Assembly: GCF_947500265.1 (NCBI RefSeq) | Contig: NZ_CANMRN010000004.1 | Coordinates: forward strand, 62,001-126,000 | From: an uncultured Psychrobacter sp. | GTDB taxonomy: Bacteria > Pseudomonadota > Gammaproteobacteria > Pseudomonadales > Moraxellaceae | Direction: 5' to 3' | Length of the DNA: 64,000 bases | Shown: positions 55,381 through 64,000 of the stretch, one piece after another | How the letters are laid out: each line of letters starts with the position of its first letter | Numbering within the stretch: position 1 is the first letter of the stretch | Notes under the pieces: generated by a model | Told to the model about the DNA's origin: nothing | The model's input: the letters and a program-made list of their open reading frames with translations, nothing else | The model's database searches: none | Made by a program: the position numbers and the translations under genes

Positions 55381-55704
55381 ATGAGCAAAAATAACGCAAT
55401 TGATTTAGAAAATTTGAACGTAGATGAGTTACGTGCTATCACTGAAAACGCTCAACAACTTATCGCCAAAAAACAACATCAACGTTTGTATGATGCCTAT
55501 ATGCAGTTCGAGCAGATTGCAGAAGATAGCAATGCAACGATTGAAGAGATACTGAAAGCTGGTGAAAAGTTAGAGAAAAAACGCAGTATTAAATATCGTA
55601 ATACTGATGACCATAGTGAAACTTGGACTGGCCGTGGCCGTAAGCCAACGTGGTTAGTCGAAGCGCTAGCAGCAGGTCGTGATATCGAAGATTTTGCTAT
55701 TTAA
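55381..55704 (+). CDS. H-NS family nucleoid-associated protein
   Basis: A 107-residue DNA-binding protein. The N-terminal part (LDLENLNVDELRAITENAQQ then LIAKKQHQRLYDAYMQFEQI) is a helical oligomerisation segment. The C-terminal DNA-binding domain is KYRNTDDHSETWTGRGRKPTWLVEALAAGRDIEDFAI, which carries the classic H-NS motif TWTGRGRKPxW. It is expected to bind and silence AT-rich DNA. In this group, histone-like H-NS proteins are short (about 107-110 residues). Monocistronic, with terminator at 55816-55866. Confidence 0.93.
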   Translation: MSKNNAIDLENLNVDELRAITENAQQLIAKKQHQRLYDAYMQFEQIAEDSNATIEEILKAGEKLEKKRSIKYRNTDDHSETWTGRGRKPTWLVEALAAGRDIEDFAI

Positions 55705-55815
55705 TTAGCTGTTTTCTTATAAAGTTACTTTCTGTGAACCAGTTTGAAATTGCTACTGATAATGGTGTATTTACAACCATTTAGCGACAGACATAGCTGC
55801 TTTCGAGAAAATAAA

Positions 55816-55866
55816 AGCCAGTATCTTTACTGCCAGTATTTTGGCAAAAAGATACTGGCTTTTTTT
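55816..55866 (+). terminator. Strong intrinsic terminator of the H-NS-like gene
   Basis: AGCCAGTATCTTT and AAAGATACTGGCT pair over 13 bases around a loop which itself can form TGCCA/TGGCA, followed by a T-run. Any start codon within it (TTG at 55841) cannot serve gspN. Confidence 0.93.
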
Positions 55867-55933
55867 CTGTCATCTATATGCCATTGTTTGTTATGATAAT
55901 GACGTTTTTGTCTTATATAAGAGTTATACGTCT

Positions 55934-56761
55934 GTGGCCCAAGTATCTGAGTTTTCTCATAAACGTCCCCGTAAGCTCTGGTGGCTAGTTGGGTTTGTGT
56001 TGTTTGCGCTATTTGCCATTTTGCAAATGCCAGCAGCATGGTTACTTGAGAAATACGCGCCAGATACGCCTTATGTCCAGCATGTATCTGGCAATGTATG
56101 GCAGGGTGCTGCCATTTGGCAGTTGCCTATGTCATCGACGTCGCTTACAGGTATGGCAGAATGGTCATGGCAGCCTTGGCAGTTACTCATAGGTAAGCTA
56201 GGTGCGGACGTCAATATTCACTCAGCACAGACACGTCTGAATGGGAAAGTTAAACTTGGTCTGAACTCATGGGAAGTTGACAACATGAGTGGGAAAATTG
56301 CACCTGAGACGCTAGCGAGTGTGGTCAACTGGCAACTGCCAAATACCCCTATTCAAGTAAACAATGTATCGCTAACGCGTCAGGCTGATAAAAGTGACGC
56401 ATCTAGTAGTGAGCCTGCTAAAGACGATGGCGGGTTTAGTGCAGCGGATGGTCAATTGACTTGGGTTGGCGGCGAGGTAGGCTATCCTAGTGGTGGCAAA
56501 GTTTTTTATATTACGATGCCCGCTCTAATAGCCGAGCTTAGTACAGAGCAAAAAAACAATAGAGATTTGCTGCATGTTAATTTATTGAACAATCAAGATA
56601 AGCGTTTGGGTGATCTGTATCTCGATAGCGATAATATGCTCGATGTCAGTTTGACGCAGCGTTTGCTAGAGAACATGCCTGAGTATAAGGGACAAGCCCC
56701 TCAAGATACGCCAGTTGTCAGTGTGCGCCAGCCATTGCTAGCTGGTTTGGGGGCGAACTAA
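55934..56761 (+). CDS. gspN: Type II secretion system protein N
   Basis: GspN is an auxiliary protein of the type II secretion machine, anchored in the inner membrane. The protein has a basic start (MAQVSEFSHKRPRKLWW), one helix (about 18-39), then a periplasmic beta-rich part beginning AAWLLEKYAPDTPYVQHVSGNVWQGAAIWQLPM, which is the family's signature. The frame is open further upstream, but the TTG at 55841 lies in the H-NS terminator, so I choose the GTG at 55934, giving 275 residues. It is followed directly by gspC (stop and start one base apart) and gspD. Confidence 0.85.
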   Translation: MAQVSEFSHKRPRKLWWLVGFVLFALFAILQMPAAWLLEKYAPDTPYVQHVSGNVWQGAAIWQLPMSSTSLTGMAEWSWQPWQLLIGKLGADVNIHSAQTRLNGKVKLGLNSWEVDNMSGKIAPETLASVVNWQLPNTPIQVNNVSLTRQADKSDASSSEPAKDDGGFSAADGQLTWVGGEVGYPSGGKVFYITMPALIAELSTEQKNNRDLLHVNLLNNQDKRLGDLYLDSDNMLDVSLTQRLLENMPEYKGQAPQDTPVVSVRQPLLAGLGAN

Positions 56762-57667
56762 ATGCTTAATATCGCCGCAAGCCTAAAACCTGTTATCAAT
56801 ACTCTCAATCGCTTTTCAGGTTGGCTATTATTGTTAGCCATTGCTTGGCTATGTTGGACAGCCGCTCGTCTTTTATGGCTATTGCTAGCAGCACCTTTAG
56901 CGCCTGCATTGCCTTTAGCGCCTCTACAGAATAATGCCAAATCCACCAACGATTATAGTGGCTTATTTGCAATCTTTGCTGATCCCGATCCTGTTACCGC
57001 AGCTGTGCAACCACCTCCCAACATTGAGCTCAAAGGCGTACTACTAGCCATACCTGAGAGCATGTCTTCCGCCTTATTGAATGTTAATGGCGAAGTCAAA
57101 AATTACCGCATCGGTGATGAGCTAAAAGACAGCGATTATACGCTCGTGGCTGTTGACTGGAATTCAGTTATCATCGCTGATGCTAACGATAAAGAAACCG
57201 TCATTAAAATGCCAGAGGCAATGCCATTAGACCAAAGTGATATGCTAGCAAGCGGAATAAGTAATCAACGTTTGCCAAATAATAGCATGTTGCCTACAGC
57301 GCCCCAGCCAGTACAAAACGCTGTTCCTGAGACAGAAGGGACAACTGGCGCAGACACTTCAAGTAATCCACAGTCGGCTATCGAAGAAGCGGTTACGGCC
57401 TTGCAAGAAAACCCCGCCAGTTATCTAAGTAGAATGGGGGTGATGGCATCAGGTGAAAGTTACCAAGTCACAGCGGCGATGCCTGCTGGCCTACGTAATC
57501 GTTTAGGGCTAGAGCCAGGCGATAAGGTACTGACCGTCAACGGACAGAGCGTAGGTAATAACCCAGCGCAAGATGCTGGTGTACTTCAGCAAGTACAGCA
57601 AGCAGGTGAAGCGCAGATAGAGGTTCAACGTGGTGAGCAAGTTATTACGATTCGCCAGCAGTTCTAG
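56762..57667 (+). CDS. gspC: Type II secretion system protein C
   Basis: GspC is the inner-membrane protein that binds the GspD secretin. The 301-residue protein has one N-terminal membrane helix (about 18-45), a periplasmic homology region (DYSGLFAIFADPDP then IELKGVLLAIPESMSSALLNVNGEVKNYRIGDEL, about 60-150), a Ser/Thr/Pro-rich linker and a C-terminal PDZ-like domain (AAMPAGLRNRLGLEPGDKVLTVNGQSV, about 230-300). It is immediately after gspN and 77 bases before gspD, and its role matches the operon. Confidence 0.92.
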   Translation: MLNIAASLKPVINTLNRFSGWLLLLAIAWLCWTAARLLWLLLAAPLAPALPLAPLQNNAKSTNDYSGLFAIFADPDPVTAAVQPPPNIELKGVLLAIPESMSSALLNVNGEVKNYRIGDELKDSDYTLVAVDWNSVIIADANDKETVIKMPEAMPLDQSDMLASGISNQRLPNNSMLPTAPQPVQNAVPETEGTTGADTSSNPQSAIEEAVTALQENPASYLSRMGVMASGESYQVTAAMPAGLRNRLGLEPGDKVLTVNGQSVGNNPAQDAGVLQQVQQAGEAQIEVQRGEQVITIRQQF

Positions 57668-57744
57668 CAAGGTAGGTTTTTAGCAAAATTGCTCCCTAAA
57701 CACTCAGCACATAGTAAGCAATATCACTGTAGGTAATCATCAAT

Positions 57745-59991
57745 ATGGTAAGTTTTCAGAATTTTTCAGCCACGCCTTTGTACCGTAGCCTGCAGCGTTT
57801 GATGCGCCTGTGTCGTCCACTTTGTCTAGCAGTACCATTATGGGCTGCTGGTGTTGGTCTTGCCAATGCTGAGAGCTGGAAAGTCAATTTGCAAGACGCT
57901 GATATTAAAGCCTTTATCAATGAAGTTGCGACCATCACCGATCAAAATTTTGTGCTTGATCCACGGATCAATGGTAATGTCACGGTCATCTCCAACAAAG
58001 CCCTGTCCCGTGATGAGATTTATCAGCTCTTTCTAAGCGTGATGCAAGTGAATGGTATCGCCGCGATTGAATCGGGAACGACGACAAAACTGGTGCCAGA
58101 TAATATTGCTAAGCAATCTGGTGTGGCGGTTGATTTACGCGGTGATAGTGTTGGAGAGTCGCTCGCTACTCGAGTTATTTATTTGACCAACACCCAAGCT
58201 GCAGAAGTATTAGGGGTTATTCGCCCATTGATGCCGCAGTCGGCTCACGCGGCCGCTGTACCTGGTGTCAATGCGCTAGTATTGTCCGATCGAGCAGACA
58301 GCCTTAATCAACTGACGGCCCTTATCCGTGATTTAGACAGTAATGTAAATGACAGTTTGCAAGTGATACCACTACGCCACGTCGATGCCGAACGTATGAT
58401 GGAGTTGATTAGCGCCTTAGTCTCAAGTGCAGGTAGTGGACAAGCACAAGGTGGCAACAATCAGTTAAAGGTAATTGCTGATACGTCGAGCGATAGGTTG
58501 CTGGTCAAAGGCAGTCCTGAAATGATTGCTAAAGTCCAAGAAATGGTCAATCAATTGGATACGACGCCGACCAGACGTTTAAGTGGTCTCCGTGTCTTTC
58601 GATTAAAGTATGCTAGTGCTGGTCATATCGCTGATATGTTACGCGGATTACTTGCTAATCAATCTATCAATAGTGCTGGCGCGACCTCGACGTTAGAATC
58701 AGCTTCGCTAAATGATGTAAGTAGCACAGGCGCCGCAATTAATAATGCAGCCAGCGATAACCTTGGTAGTAGCAGTGCGGCCGCTGTCTCGACTAGCAGC
58801 ACAAGTGGCACAAATACAGGAGTGGGCGGTCGTCCGTTTAGTATTATCGCTGACGAAACTCAAAATGCCGTTATCGTCAATGCTGCACCTGAGCTAATGT
58901 TTGAGATTGAAGATGCGGTCAACCAATTAGACAGTCGCCGCGCACAAGTATTGATTCAAGCCGCTATTGTTGAAGTGTCAGGCGATGATGCCACCCAGCT
59001 AGGTGTTCAGTGGGCGTTAGGTAACGCCAATAGTGGTTATGGAGTGGTCAACTTTAATAATGTGGGAGCCAGCGCGACGACACTTGCGGCTGCCGCTTTA
59101 GCAGGGACGAGTACGGCAGGTATTAGCGCTGCTGCTAGCTCTATCGCAGGTGCATTGATAGGTATTGGAGACAGTCGTAAAGACAGTCAGGGCAATACAG
59201 AGTTTTATGGCGCTATTTTACAGGCGCTTGACTCTTCTACCAGCGCCAACTTGCTGTCCATGCCATCGATTTTGACACTCGATAACGAAAAAGCCAGTAT
59301 CTTGGTTGGTCAAAACGTACCCTTTGTTACGGGCTCTTTTACCACCAGTGGCAACAATTCAAACAACCCATTTCAGACAATTGATCGTCAAGACATTGGT
59401 ATTAATCTGAATGTCATTCCTCATATTGGTGACAATGGCACCGTACGATTAGAGGTATCGCAAGAAGTCTCGTCAGTCGTACCAGGTAGTACGGGTAATG
59501 CTAGTGGGCTAATTACCAATAAAAGCCTTATTAATACGACCATCCTAGCGGATGATCAGCAGACGATTGCCTTGGGCGGCCTGATGCGTGACAATACCAC
59601 CACACGTCAACAGAAGGTTCCTGGACTGGGTAATGTTCCTGTTATCGGTAGACTCTTTCGTTCTGACAACGACAGCACCCAAAAGAGCAATTTGATTATC
59701 TTTTTACAGCCGACTATTTTACGTGATGGCGGCGCGGTAGCGAGTGTAACTGAACGCAAATTCAATCAAATGCGAGTGTTGCAGCTGGTCATTGATAAAA
59801 ACGGTACGATTAAGCAATTACCATTGAGCGGCACTGAAGGTTGGAATGGTAATGTCAGTGCAGATTACGAGCTTATGCTGCTTAATCCCCTTATCCCTAA
59901 ACGTGATCAAGCGCCGAAATCTACCTCGCAAGGTTTTACGAGAGTAGATAGTCCTAATAGCGGTATCACGACCTATCCTCTTAATCGTTAA
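57745..59991 (+). CDS. gspD: Type II secretion system secretin D
   Basis: GspD forms the outer-membrane multimeric channel of type II secretion. The 748-residue protein has a signal peptide (about 1-41, LCLAVPLWAAGVGLANAES), the N0 domain (VNLQDADIKAFINEVATITDQNFVLDPRI), N1-N3 repeats (for example VIRPLMPQSAHAAAVPGVNALVLSDRAD, about 150-320) and the secretin core: QVLIQAAIVEVSGDD, SMPSILTLDNEKASILVGQNVPFVTGS, DIGINLNVIPHIG and VPGLGNVPVIGRLFR near the end. An extended Ser/Ala/Thr-rich insertion (about 310-370) is typical between N3 and the core. The operon gives only N, C and D; the remaining gsp genes must lie elsewhere. Confidence 0.96.
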   Translation: MVSFQNFSATPLYRSLQRLMRLCRPLCLAVPLWAAGVGLANAESWKVNLQDADIKAFINEVATITDQNFVLDPRINGNVTVISNKALSRDEIYQLFLSVMQVNGIAAIESGTTTKLVPDNIAKQSGVAVDLRGDSVGESLATRVIYLTNTQAAEVLGVIRPLMPQSAHAAAVPGVNALVLSDRADSLNQLTALIRDLDSNVNDSLQVIPLRHVDAERMMELISALVSSAGSGQAQGGNNQLKVIADTSSDRLLVKGSPEMIAKVQEMVNQLDTTPTRRLSGLRVFRLKYASAGHIADMLRGLLANQSINSAGATSTLESASLNDVSSTGAAINNAASDNLGSSSAAAVSTSSTSGTNTGVGGRPFSIIADETQNAVIVNAAPELMFEIEDAVNQLDSRRAQVLIQAAIVEVSGDDATQLGVQWALGNANSGYGVVNFNNVGASATTLAAAALAGTSTAGISAAASSIAGALIGIGDSRKDSQGNTEFYGAILQALDSSTSANLLSMPSILTLDNEKASILVGQNVPFVTGSFTTSGNNSNNPFQTIDRQDIGINLNVIPHIGDNGTVRLEVSQEVSSVVPGSTGNASGLITNKSLINTTILADDQQTIALGGLMRDNTTTRQQKVPGLGNVPVIGRLFRSDNDSTQKSNLIIFLQPTILRDGGAVASVTERKFNQMRVLQLVIDKNGTIKQLPLSGTEGWNGNVSADYELMLLNPLIPKRDQAPKSTSQGFTRVDSPNSGITTYPLNR

Positions 59992-60039
59992 AATATTAGC
60001 TATATATATAACGGTTCATGTGATTCAACTGACATAAAT

Positions 60040-60079
60040 TAATGTACGATGTGATAGATACTAGTTACATCGTACATTA
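60040..60079. repeat. 13-bp perfect inverted repeat after gspD
   Basis: TAATGTACGATGT and ACATCGTACATTA pair exactly around a 14-base loop, without a T-run. It could be a Rho-assisted transcript end or a binding site. It lies about 50 bases after the gspD stop. Confidence 0.55.
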
Positions 60080-60195
60080 GCTTGCGTATTCATAACACAG
60101 ATAAACATAGCCGCTTTTATATTTGAGTATATTAGTTACTAATAGAATAATGAATTACGTATTATGTTTTCCGCTATAGTAAATCAGAAGCTAAA

Positions 60196-60372
60196 ATGAC
60201 AGATGATAAAAATACAAAAAAATGGCTTTTACTAAGTGTGGCTGCAACTGCGCTATTACTCATCCCTAGGCGCAGTAGTCGAAAGGACAATACGGAGACA
60301 GTAAATAATCATAATACCGTATCTGAGGGTAGTGATATTGACGATGCTCACGAGAATGCAGCTAATAAATAG
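60196..60372 (+). CDS. Small one-helix protein of unknown function
   Basis: A 58-residue ORF: MTDDKNTKKWLLLSVAATAL then LLIPRRSSRKDNTETVNNHN and TVSEGSDIDDAHENAANK. It has a single membrane helix followed by a basic cluster and a polar acidic tail, the usual plan of a small inner-membrane protein with its tail in the cytoplasm. The ribosome-binding site is weak (AGAAG). No family is recognised. Confidence 0.45.
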   Translation: MTDDKNTKKWLLLSVAATALLLIPRRSSRKDNTETVNNHNTVSEGSDIDDAHENAANK

Positions 60373-60509
60373 AAGCTAGTAATTAAAAAGTAGAAGATTA
60401 AAAATGCGTCTATAGCAATATTCTTATATAAAAATACTTATTTAGGAAAAACTGTTTAGCATTTACTATTCAATTCTATGTTTTGAAAAGTTAGTTTTGG
60501 AGTTTATTA

Positions 60510-61466
60510 ATGTGTGGCAACGAATCAGCGACCAATGCTGAGAGAACAAACGCTCGAGAAGCTTTAAAAAATGTCTATCCTCTTATAGATACGCATACAC
60601 ATTTTGATGCTCCAGTATTCGACCATGATCGCAGGCAACAGGTGGAGCAAGCTTATAGTCAAGGTGTCCGTCACTTAGTGCTAGTAGGTTATCTGTATCA
60701 GTATTTTGATCGAATGTACGATACTCAAGATTTCATCAATAAAATGTCGCAATCGTCTGCGACGAAAGCAAACAACCAAGATAAGTGCGATGTTGCAGCC
60801 CATATCGCGCTCGGTTTACATCCTTTTTATATTGAGCAGCATACCGATGATCATTTGATACAACTTGAGCAGATAGTAACTGATAATCGTCCATTAGCCA
60901 TTGGTGAGGTTGGATTAGACACCTTTACCGATGCAATGAAGCAGCCTGATATGTTTGCTAAACAAAAAAGGTTCTTTGCGGCGCAGTTGGATATAGCAGT
61001 AACCCACAATCTGCCAGTGATGCTGCATATTCGTAAAGCGCATGCTGAAGCGCTCGCAATATTAAAAGCGCATAAATACGATGCGCATAAATTAGGCGGT
61101 ATTGCCCACAGCTTTAGCGGGGGTGAGCAAGAGGCGAAGGCTTTTGTAAAATTGGGGTTTAAGCTTGGTGTTACGGGTCAAATTACCAATCCGAATGCCA
61201 AAAAACTGCGCCGTGCTATTCAAGTAGCAGTTGAGAGTCATGGCATCGAATGCTTGGTCATTGAAACGGATTGTCCAGATATGACACCTATTATGTGTCA
61301 GACAACGGATGATACTGATTCACATAATAGGAATGTACCAGCCAATCTGCCATGGGTATTGGCAAGCTTAAGTGAGCTATTAGAAATACCACATGATAAA
61401 CTTGCCAAGCAATTATGGCAAAATAGCTGTGATGCTCTGAAAGTAGACTGGGCTTATTCAGTGTAA
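60510..61466 (+). CDS. TatD family hydrolase
   Basis: A 318-residue metal-dependent TIM-barrel hydrolase of the TatD DNase family, linked to DNA fragmentation and 3'-5' nuclease activity. Metal ligands are present: LIDTHTHFDAPVFDHDR (HxH), LGLHPFYIEQH, AIGEVGLDTF (Glu), LPVMLHIRKAHAEAL (His), IAHSFSGG and CLVIETDCPDMTP (Asp). Extra residues before the metal site (MCGNESATNAERTNAREALK) are unusual. GGAG precedes the ATG. Same direction as tcdA, 100 bases upstream. Confidence 0.92.
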   Translation: MCGNESATNAERTNAREALKNVYPLIDTHTHFDAPVFDHDRRQQVEQAYSQGVRHLVLVGYLYQYFDRMYDTQDFINKMSQSSATKANNQDKCDVAAHIALGLHPFYIEQHTDDHLIQLEQIVTDNRPLAIGEVGLDTFTDAMKQPDMFAKQKRFFAAQLDIAVTHNLPVMLHIRKAHAEALAILKAHKYDAHKLGGIAHSFSGGEQEAKAFVKLGFKLGVTGQITNPNAKKLRRAIQVAVESHGIECLVIETDCPDMTPIMCQTTDDTDSHNRNVPANLPWVLASLSELLEIPHDKLAKQLWQNSCDALKVDWAYSV

Positions 61467-61566
61467 CTGTGCTATTTATAAGAAAAGCATAGCTGTAATT
61501 AGAAGCTAAAAAGTACTAGCCGTATAAATGATAACCAAAATATTTGAAAAGAGAATTTGATCTGTT

Positions 61567-62427
61567 ATGAGTGACACGCGACAATTTGAACAACTGGAAT
61601 TCGACGAAGACAGCCTTGTACAAGATGGATTAAACCAACAGGATGAGCAGTACGATCGTCGTTTTCAAGGTACACGGACACTATATGGTACCTCTGCGGT
61701 TGATACTTTTTCGGCAGCTCATGTCTACATTATTGGTGTAGGAGGGGTTGGCTCTTGGGCAGCCGAGGCGTTGGCTCGGACAGCAGTAGGAATGATTACG
61801 CTGATTGATTTGGATGTATTAGTTGCGTCTAATGTCAATCGCCAACTGCCTGCATTGGACAGCACATTTGGACAAAGTAAAATTGAAGCAATGGCAACTC
61901 GTATTAGAGAGATTAATCCCACAGTAATGTTAAATTTAGTCGATGACTTTTTGACGGTAGATAATGTCGCCACACTCCTACCAAGTCGTGAAGCAGTCAA
62001 ATCCGCTACTGCTCAGGGCAAACCGATTGTTATTTTAGATTGCGTAGACGATATGAATGCTAAATTAGCAATCGCTTTACACTGTCGTTTTAATAAACTA
62101 AAGTTGGTCTGTGCGGGCGGTGCAGGTGGTAAGATAGATCCAAGTCAGATTAGAGTAAGTGATTTGCGTGACTGTTATCAAGACCCACTACTAGCAAAGC
62201 TACGCAACAAGTTACGCCACGAGAAAGGCATTAATAGTGCTTTAAAAGAAAAATTTGGTATCAAATGTGTCTATTCGACAGAGCCGCCAATTGTAGATAA
62301 AAGCTGTCAGACAGGTGGTCTACAGTGCGGCGGTTATGGCTCAGCAGTGGTCGTTACATCAGTGGTGGCGATGATTATGGTGAGTGAAGCATTACAATTA
62401 TTAATAAGACAGACGAGTCGTAACTAA
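61567..62427 (+). CDS. tcdA: tRNA threonylcarbamoyladenosine dehydratase TcdA
   Basis: TcdA (CsdL) is the E1-like enzyme that converts t6A37 of tRNA to cyclic t6A with ATP. The 286-residue protein has a polar N-terminal tail, the start YDRRFQGTRTLYGTSAVDTF, the nucleotide loop IIGVGGVGSWAAEALARTAVG (about 57-77), the arginine/aspartate region LIDLDVLVASNVNRQLPAL and LDCVDDMNAKLAIALHC. The C-terminal SCQTGGLQCGGYGSAVVVTSVVAMIMVSEAL is the membrane-associated end seen in the family. It acts on a tRNA first modified by TsaB and partners, also encoded in this window. Confidence 0.94.
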   Translation: MSDTRQFEQLEFDEDSLVQDGLNQQDEQYDRRFQGTRTLYGTSAVDTFSAAHVYIIGVGGVGSWAAEALARTAVGMITLIDLDVLVASNVNRQLPALDSTFGQSKIEAMATRIREINPTVMLNLVDDFLTVDNVATLLPSREAVKSATAQGKPIVILDCVDDMNAKLAIALHCRFNKLKLVCAGGAGGKIDPSQIRVSDLRDCYQDPLLAKLRNKLRHEKGINSALKEKFGIKCVYSTEPPIVDKSCQTGGLQCGGYGSAVVVTSVVAMIMVSEALQLLIRQTSRN

Positions 62428-62463
62428 TGCGTCTGATATTATTTAATGGAGTTTATCTTGTCT

Positions 62464-64000
62464 ATGTCTAACTCGCCAAAGCAGAGCTACCCTGTAGCAG
62501 TAGATGAATCAGAGCGTATTAACAAGCTGAAAAAGTATCAGGTACTCAACGAAGATGAGGAGCCTGCATTCGATCGACTAGTCGCGCTGGCAAAGCTGTT
62601 CTTTGATGTACCAGTAGTTACGATTACCTTTATGGATGAGGACACCCAATATCTAAAACCAGCTTGCACATTTGAAGATGCGCCTGAGAGTATAACCAAA
62701 GGACCACGTGATACGGCTTTCTGTAATTATACAATATTGTCTAATGAAGTATTGATAGTACCAGATACATGGAACGACAGTCGTTTTAGCCAGAACCCTA
62801 TGGTCACAGGTTTCCCATATTTACGATCCTACATTGGGGCACCTATTATTTTGTATGAGGACAATAAGAATTACCGCCTAGGAACTTTATGTCTTATGGA
62901 TACGAAGCCTAATCATAATTTTAGTGAGCAGCAGTCAGCGATATTAGTAGAGTTTGCAAAAATGGCAGCTGATGCTTTGCAGTTGCAGGATAAGCAACGT
63001 GATGCAAAGCACGCTAATGAAATGAAATCGAGCTTTTTGGCTAATATGAGTCATGAGATTCGTACACCGATGAATGGAATTATCGGTATGGTAGATATGT
63101 TAGGTGATACCGATCTTAGTGATGAACAGCGAGAATACGTTGATAATATTAAGGTTTCTAATGAGCATTTGATGGTCATCATTAATGGTATTTTGGACTT
63201 ATCGAAAGTCGAGTCTGGAAAAATGACGATAGATTCTATTCCATTAAATTTATCTAGCTTATGTAATGAAGTCGTCAGTTTGTTTGCTATAAAGGCGCGC
63301 CAAAGAGGCTTGACTTTAGATTATCATTATACTGAAACATTATCGCCCTACGTTAAAGGGGATTCTGTACGGCTTAAACAGATTATCGCAAATTTAGTCA
63401 ATAACGCGATTAAGTTTACTCGTGAAGGTGGTCAAGTAAGTATCGATGTCAAACATATGGACAATTGTTACTGCCCAGATAACATTGATGAAAAATTCGT
63501 TAGTACGAGCCAAGAGAAAGAAGCAAACAAAACAGAAGGCGATAAGACTAGTCAAAATATGACTTTGTGTATAGAAGTTAAAGATACAGGGGTCGGCATT
63601 AAGCCAGAATCGTTAGAAGCTATATTTGATGCTTATGATCAGGCAAATAAATTTACTCATCGTCTTTATGGTGGCACTGGACTTGGACTTTCTGTTTGCA
63701 AATCTCTAGTCGATTTAATGGGTGGTCATATTCATGTGAGCAGTGAAGTAGGGGTCGGTACGACATTTAGTGTCTTATTGCCGTTAACTACTATTGATGA
63801 AGACAAGTATGAGACATGGCAAGACTCCAATGATATGACGATGATCGAACCTAGTCACGAGCGAGCTGGTCATATATTGTTGGTTGAAGATGATACTGTT
63901 AATGCGATTATTGCCAAAAAAGCACTAACTAACAGTGGTCATACCGTGACTCATGTTACGGATGGTCAGCAAGCAATTGAGGCTTTTGCTTTATTTCCTG
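62464..64000 (+). CDS. Hybrid sensor histidine kinase with GAF domain (3' end outside window)
   Basis: The visible 512 residues contain a GAF domain (about 20-175: [40 protein letters not shown] and [22 protein letters not shown]), HisKA with the phospho-acceptor [18 protein letters not shown] (about 195-212), HATPase motifs [26 protein letters not shown] and [19 protein letters not shown], and the start of a receiver domain [19 protein letters not shown], cut by the window edge. An acidic insert near 340-365 separates N and G1 boxes. No membrane helix, so it is probably cytosolic. The start may instead be the in-frame TTG at 62458, which has GGAG at better spacing. Confidence 0.9.
   Translation, partial: MSNSPKQSYPVAVDESERINKLKKYQVLNEDEEPAFDRLVALAKLFFDVPVVTITFMDEDTQYLKPACTFEDAPESITKGPRDTAFCNYTILSNEVLIVPDTWNDSRFSQNPMVTGFPYLRSYIGAPIILYEDNKNYRLGTLCLMDTKPNHNFSEQQSAILVEFAKMAADALQLQDKQRDAKHANEMKSSFLANMSHEIRTPMNGIIGMVDMLGDTDLSDEQREYVDNIKVSNEHLMVIINGILDLSKVESGKMTIDSIPLNLSSLCNEVVSLFAIKARQRGLTLDYHYTETLSPYVKGDSVRLKQIIANLVNNAIKFTREGGQVSIDVKHMDNCYCPDNIDEKFVSTSQEKEANKTEGDKTSQNMTLCIEVKDTGVGIKPESLEAIFDAYDQANKFTHRLYGGTGLGLSVCKSLVDLMGGHIHVSSEVGVGTTFSVLLPLTTIDEDKYETWQDSNDMTMIEPSHERAGHILLVEDDTVNAIIAKKALTNSGHTVTHVTDGQQAIEAFALFP

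Larger units (their letters stand above)
59992..60509 (+). other. Spacer between gspD and tatD
   Basis: It holds a 13-bp inverted repeat (60040-60079) and a 58-codon ORF (60196-60372), each listed separately. The rest is AT-rich and featureless. Confidence 0.45.

Noticed and set aside
60003..60014. TATATATAACGG string shared with the right flank of the first 105-bp repeat (about 16363-16373)
   Set aside because: Too short and AT-rich to count as a third repeat copy; neighbouring bases do not align with the 105-bp unit.
1..64000. CRISPR arrays, rRNA, tRNA and prophage genes
   Set aside because: No regularly spaced repeats, rRNA or tRNA signatures, and no integrase, terminase or capsid-like frames were seen.

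Overview
The window looks like a chromosomal segment of a gammaproteobacterium of the family Moraxellaceae, most likely Psychrobacter. This is judged from the proteins themselves, from gene order (gmk-rpoZ-spoT-ridA, rpmB-rpmG, uvrA-MFS-ssb, a detached gspN-gspC-gspD operon), from a SpoT whose synthetase half is degenerate, and from moderate to low GC with AT-rich spacers. No rRNA, tRNA, CRISPR array, prophage or full-length insertion sequence is visible. Nearly all of it is core housekeeping DNA.

Layout. 1-7061 (minus): the start of a cation-diffusion-facilitator transporter (cut by the window edge), priA, ridA, spoT, rpoZ and gmk, i.e. replication restart and the ppGpp/GTP cluster. 7435-17782 (plus): ispH, a small membrane protein, a thioesterase-fold protein, htpG with a recognisable heat-shock promoter, a membrane-anchored C13 (legumain-like) peptidase, S-formylglutathione hydrolase, a DUF2805 protein, rpe and three small unknown proteins. 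17969-18489 (minus): rpmG and rpmB. 18974-22203 (plus): a large Ig-repeat lipoprotein and purU. 22289-29441: ypjD (minus) divergent from ffh, then tsaB, uppP, rsmJ, a small gene carrying two in-frame stops, ubiA and a DUF4112 protein. 30262-35138 (minus): a lipoprotein, yjbQ, mnmC, a coiled-coil membrane protein, a YciI protein and yciB, divergent from a PHP phosphoesterase at 35430. 36604-45785: a diguanylate cyclase, truD, a Rieske/FAD reductase, a GNAT acetyltransferase, glutathione reductase, a split threonine/serine exporter and a DUF503 protein. 46130-47615: an AT-rich, tightly coupled pair (SAM methyltransferase plus ALKBH8-type AlkB dioxygenase) beside a small inverted-repeat element; this is the one clearly accessory patch. 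47705-55704: uvrA, a YajR-like MFS transporter, a DUF3833 lipoprotein, ssb and an H-NS-type nucleoid protein. 55934-64000: gspN-gspC-gspD of type II secretion, TatD, TcdA and the beginning of a hybrid sensor kinase.

Themes. tRNA modification is well represented: tsaB and tcdA act on t6A37/ct6A37, mnmC on mnm5s2U34, truD on pseudouridine 13, and the AlkB/methyltransferase pair could be a further one. Two 105-bp copies of a MITE-like repeat in opposite orientation (16260-16364 and 54409-54513), about 94% identical, are the clearest unexplained non-coding structure. Many genes end in convincing intrinsic terminators, which helped separate real genes from shadow ORFs and correct several starts.
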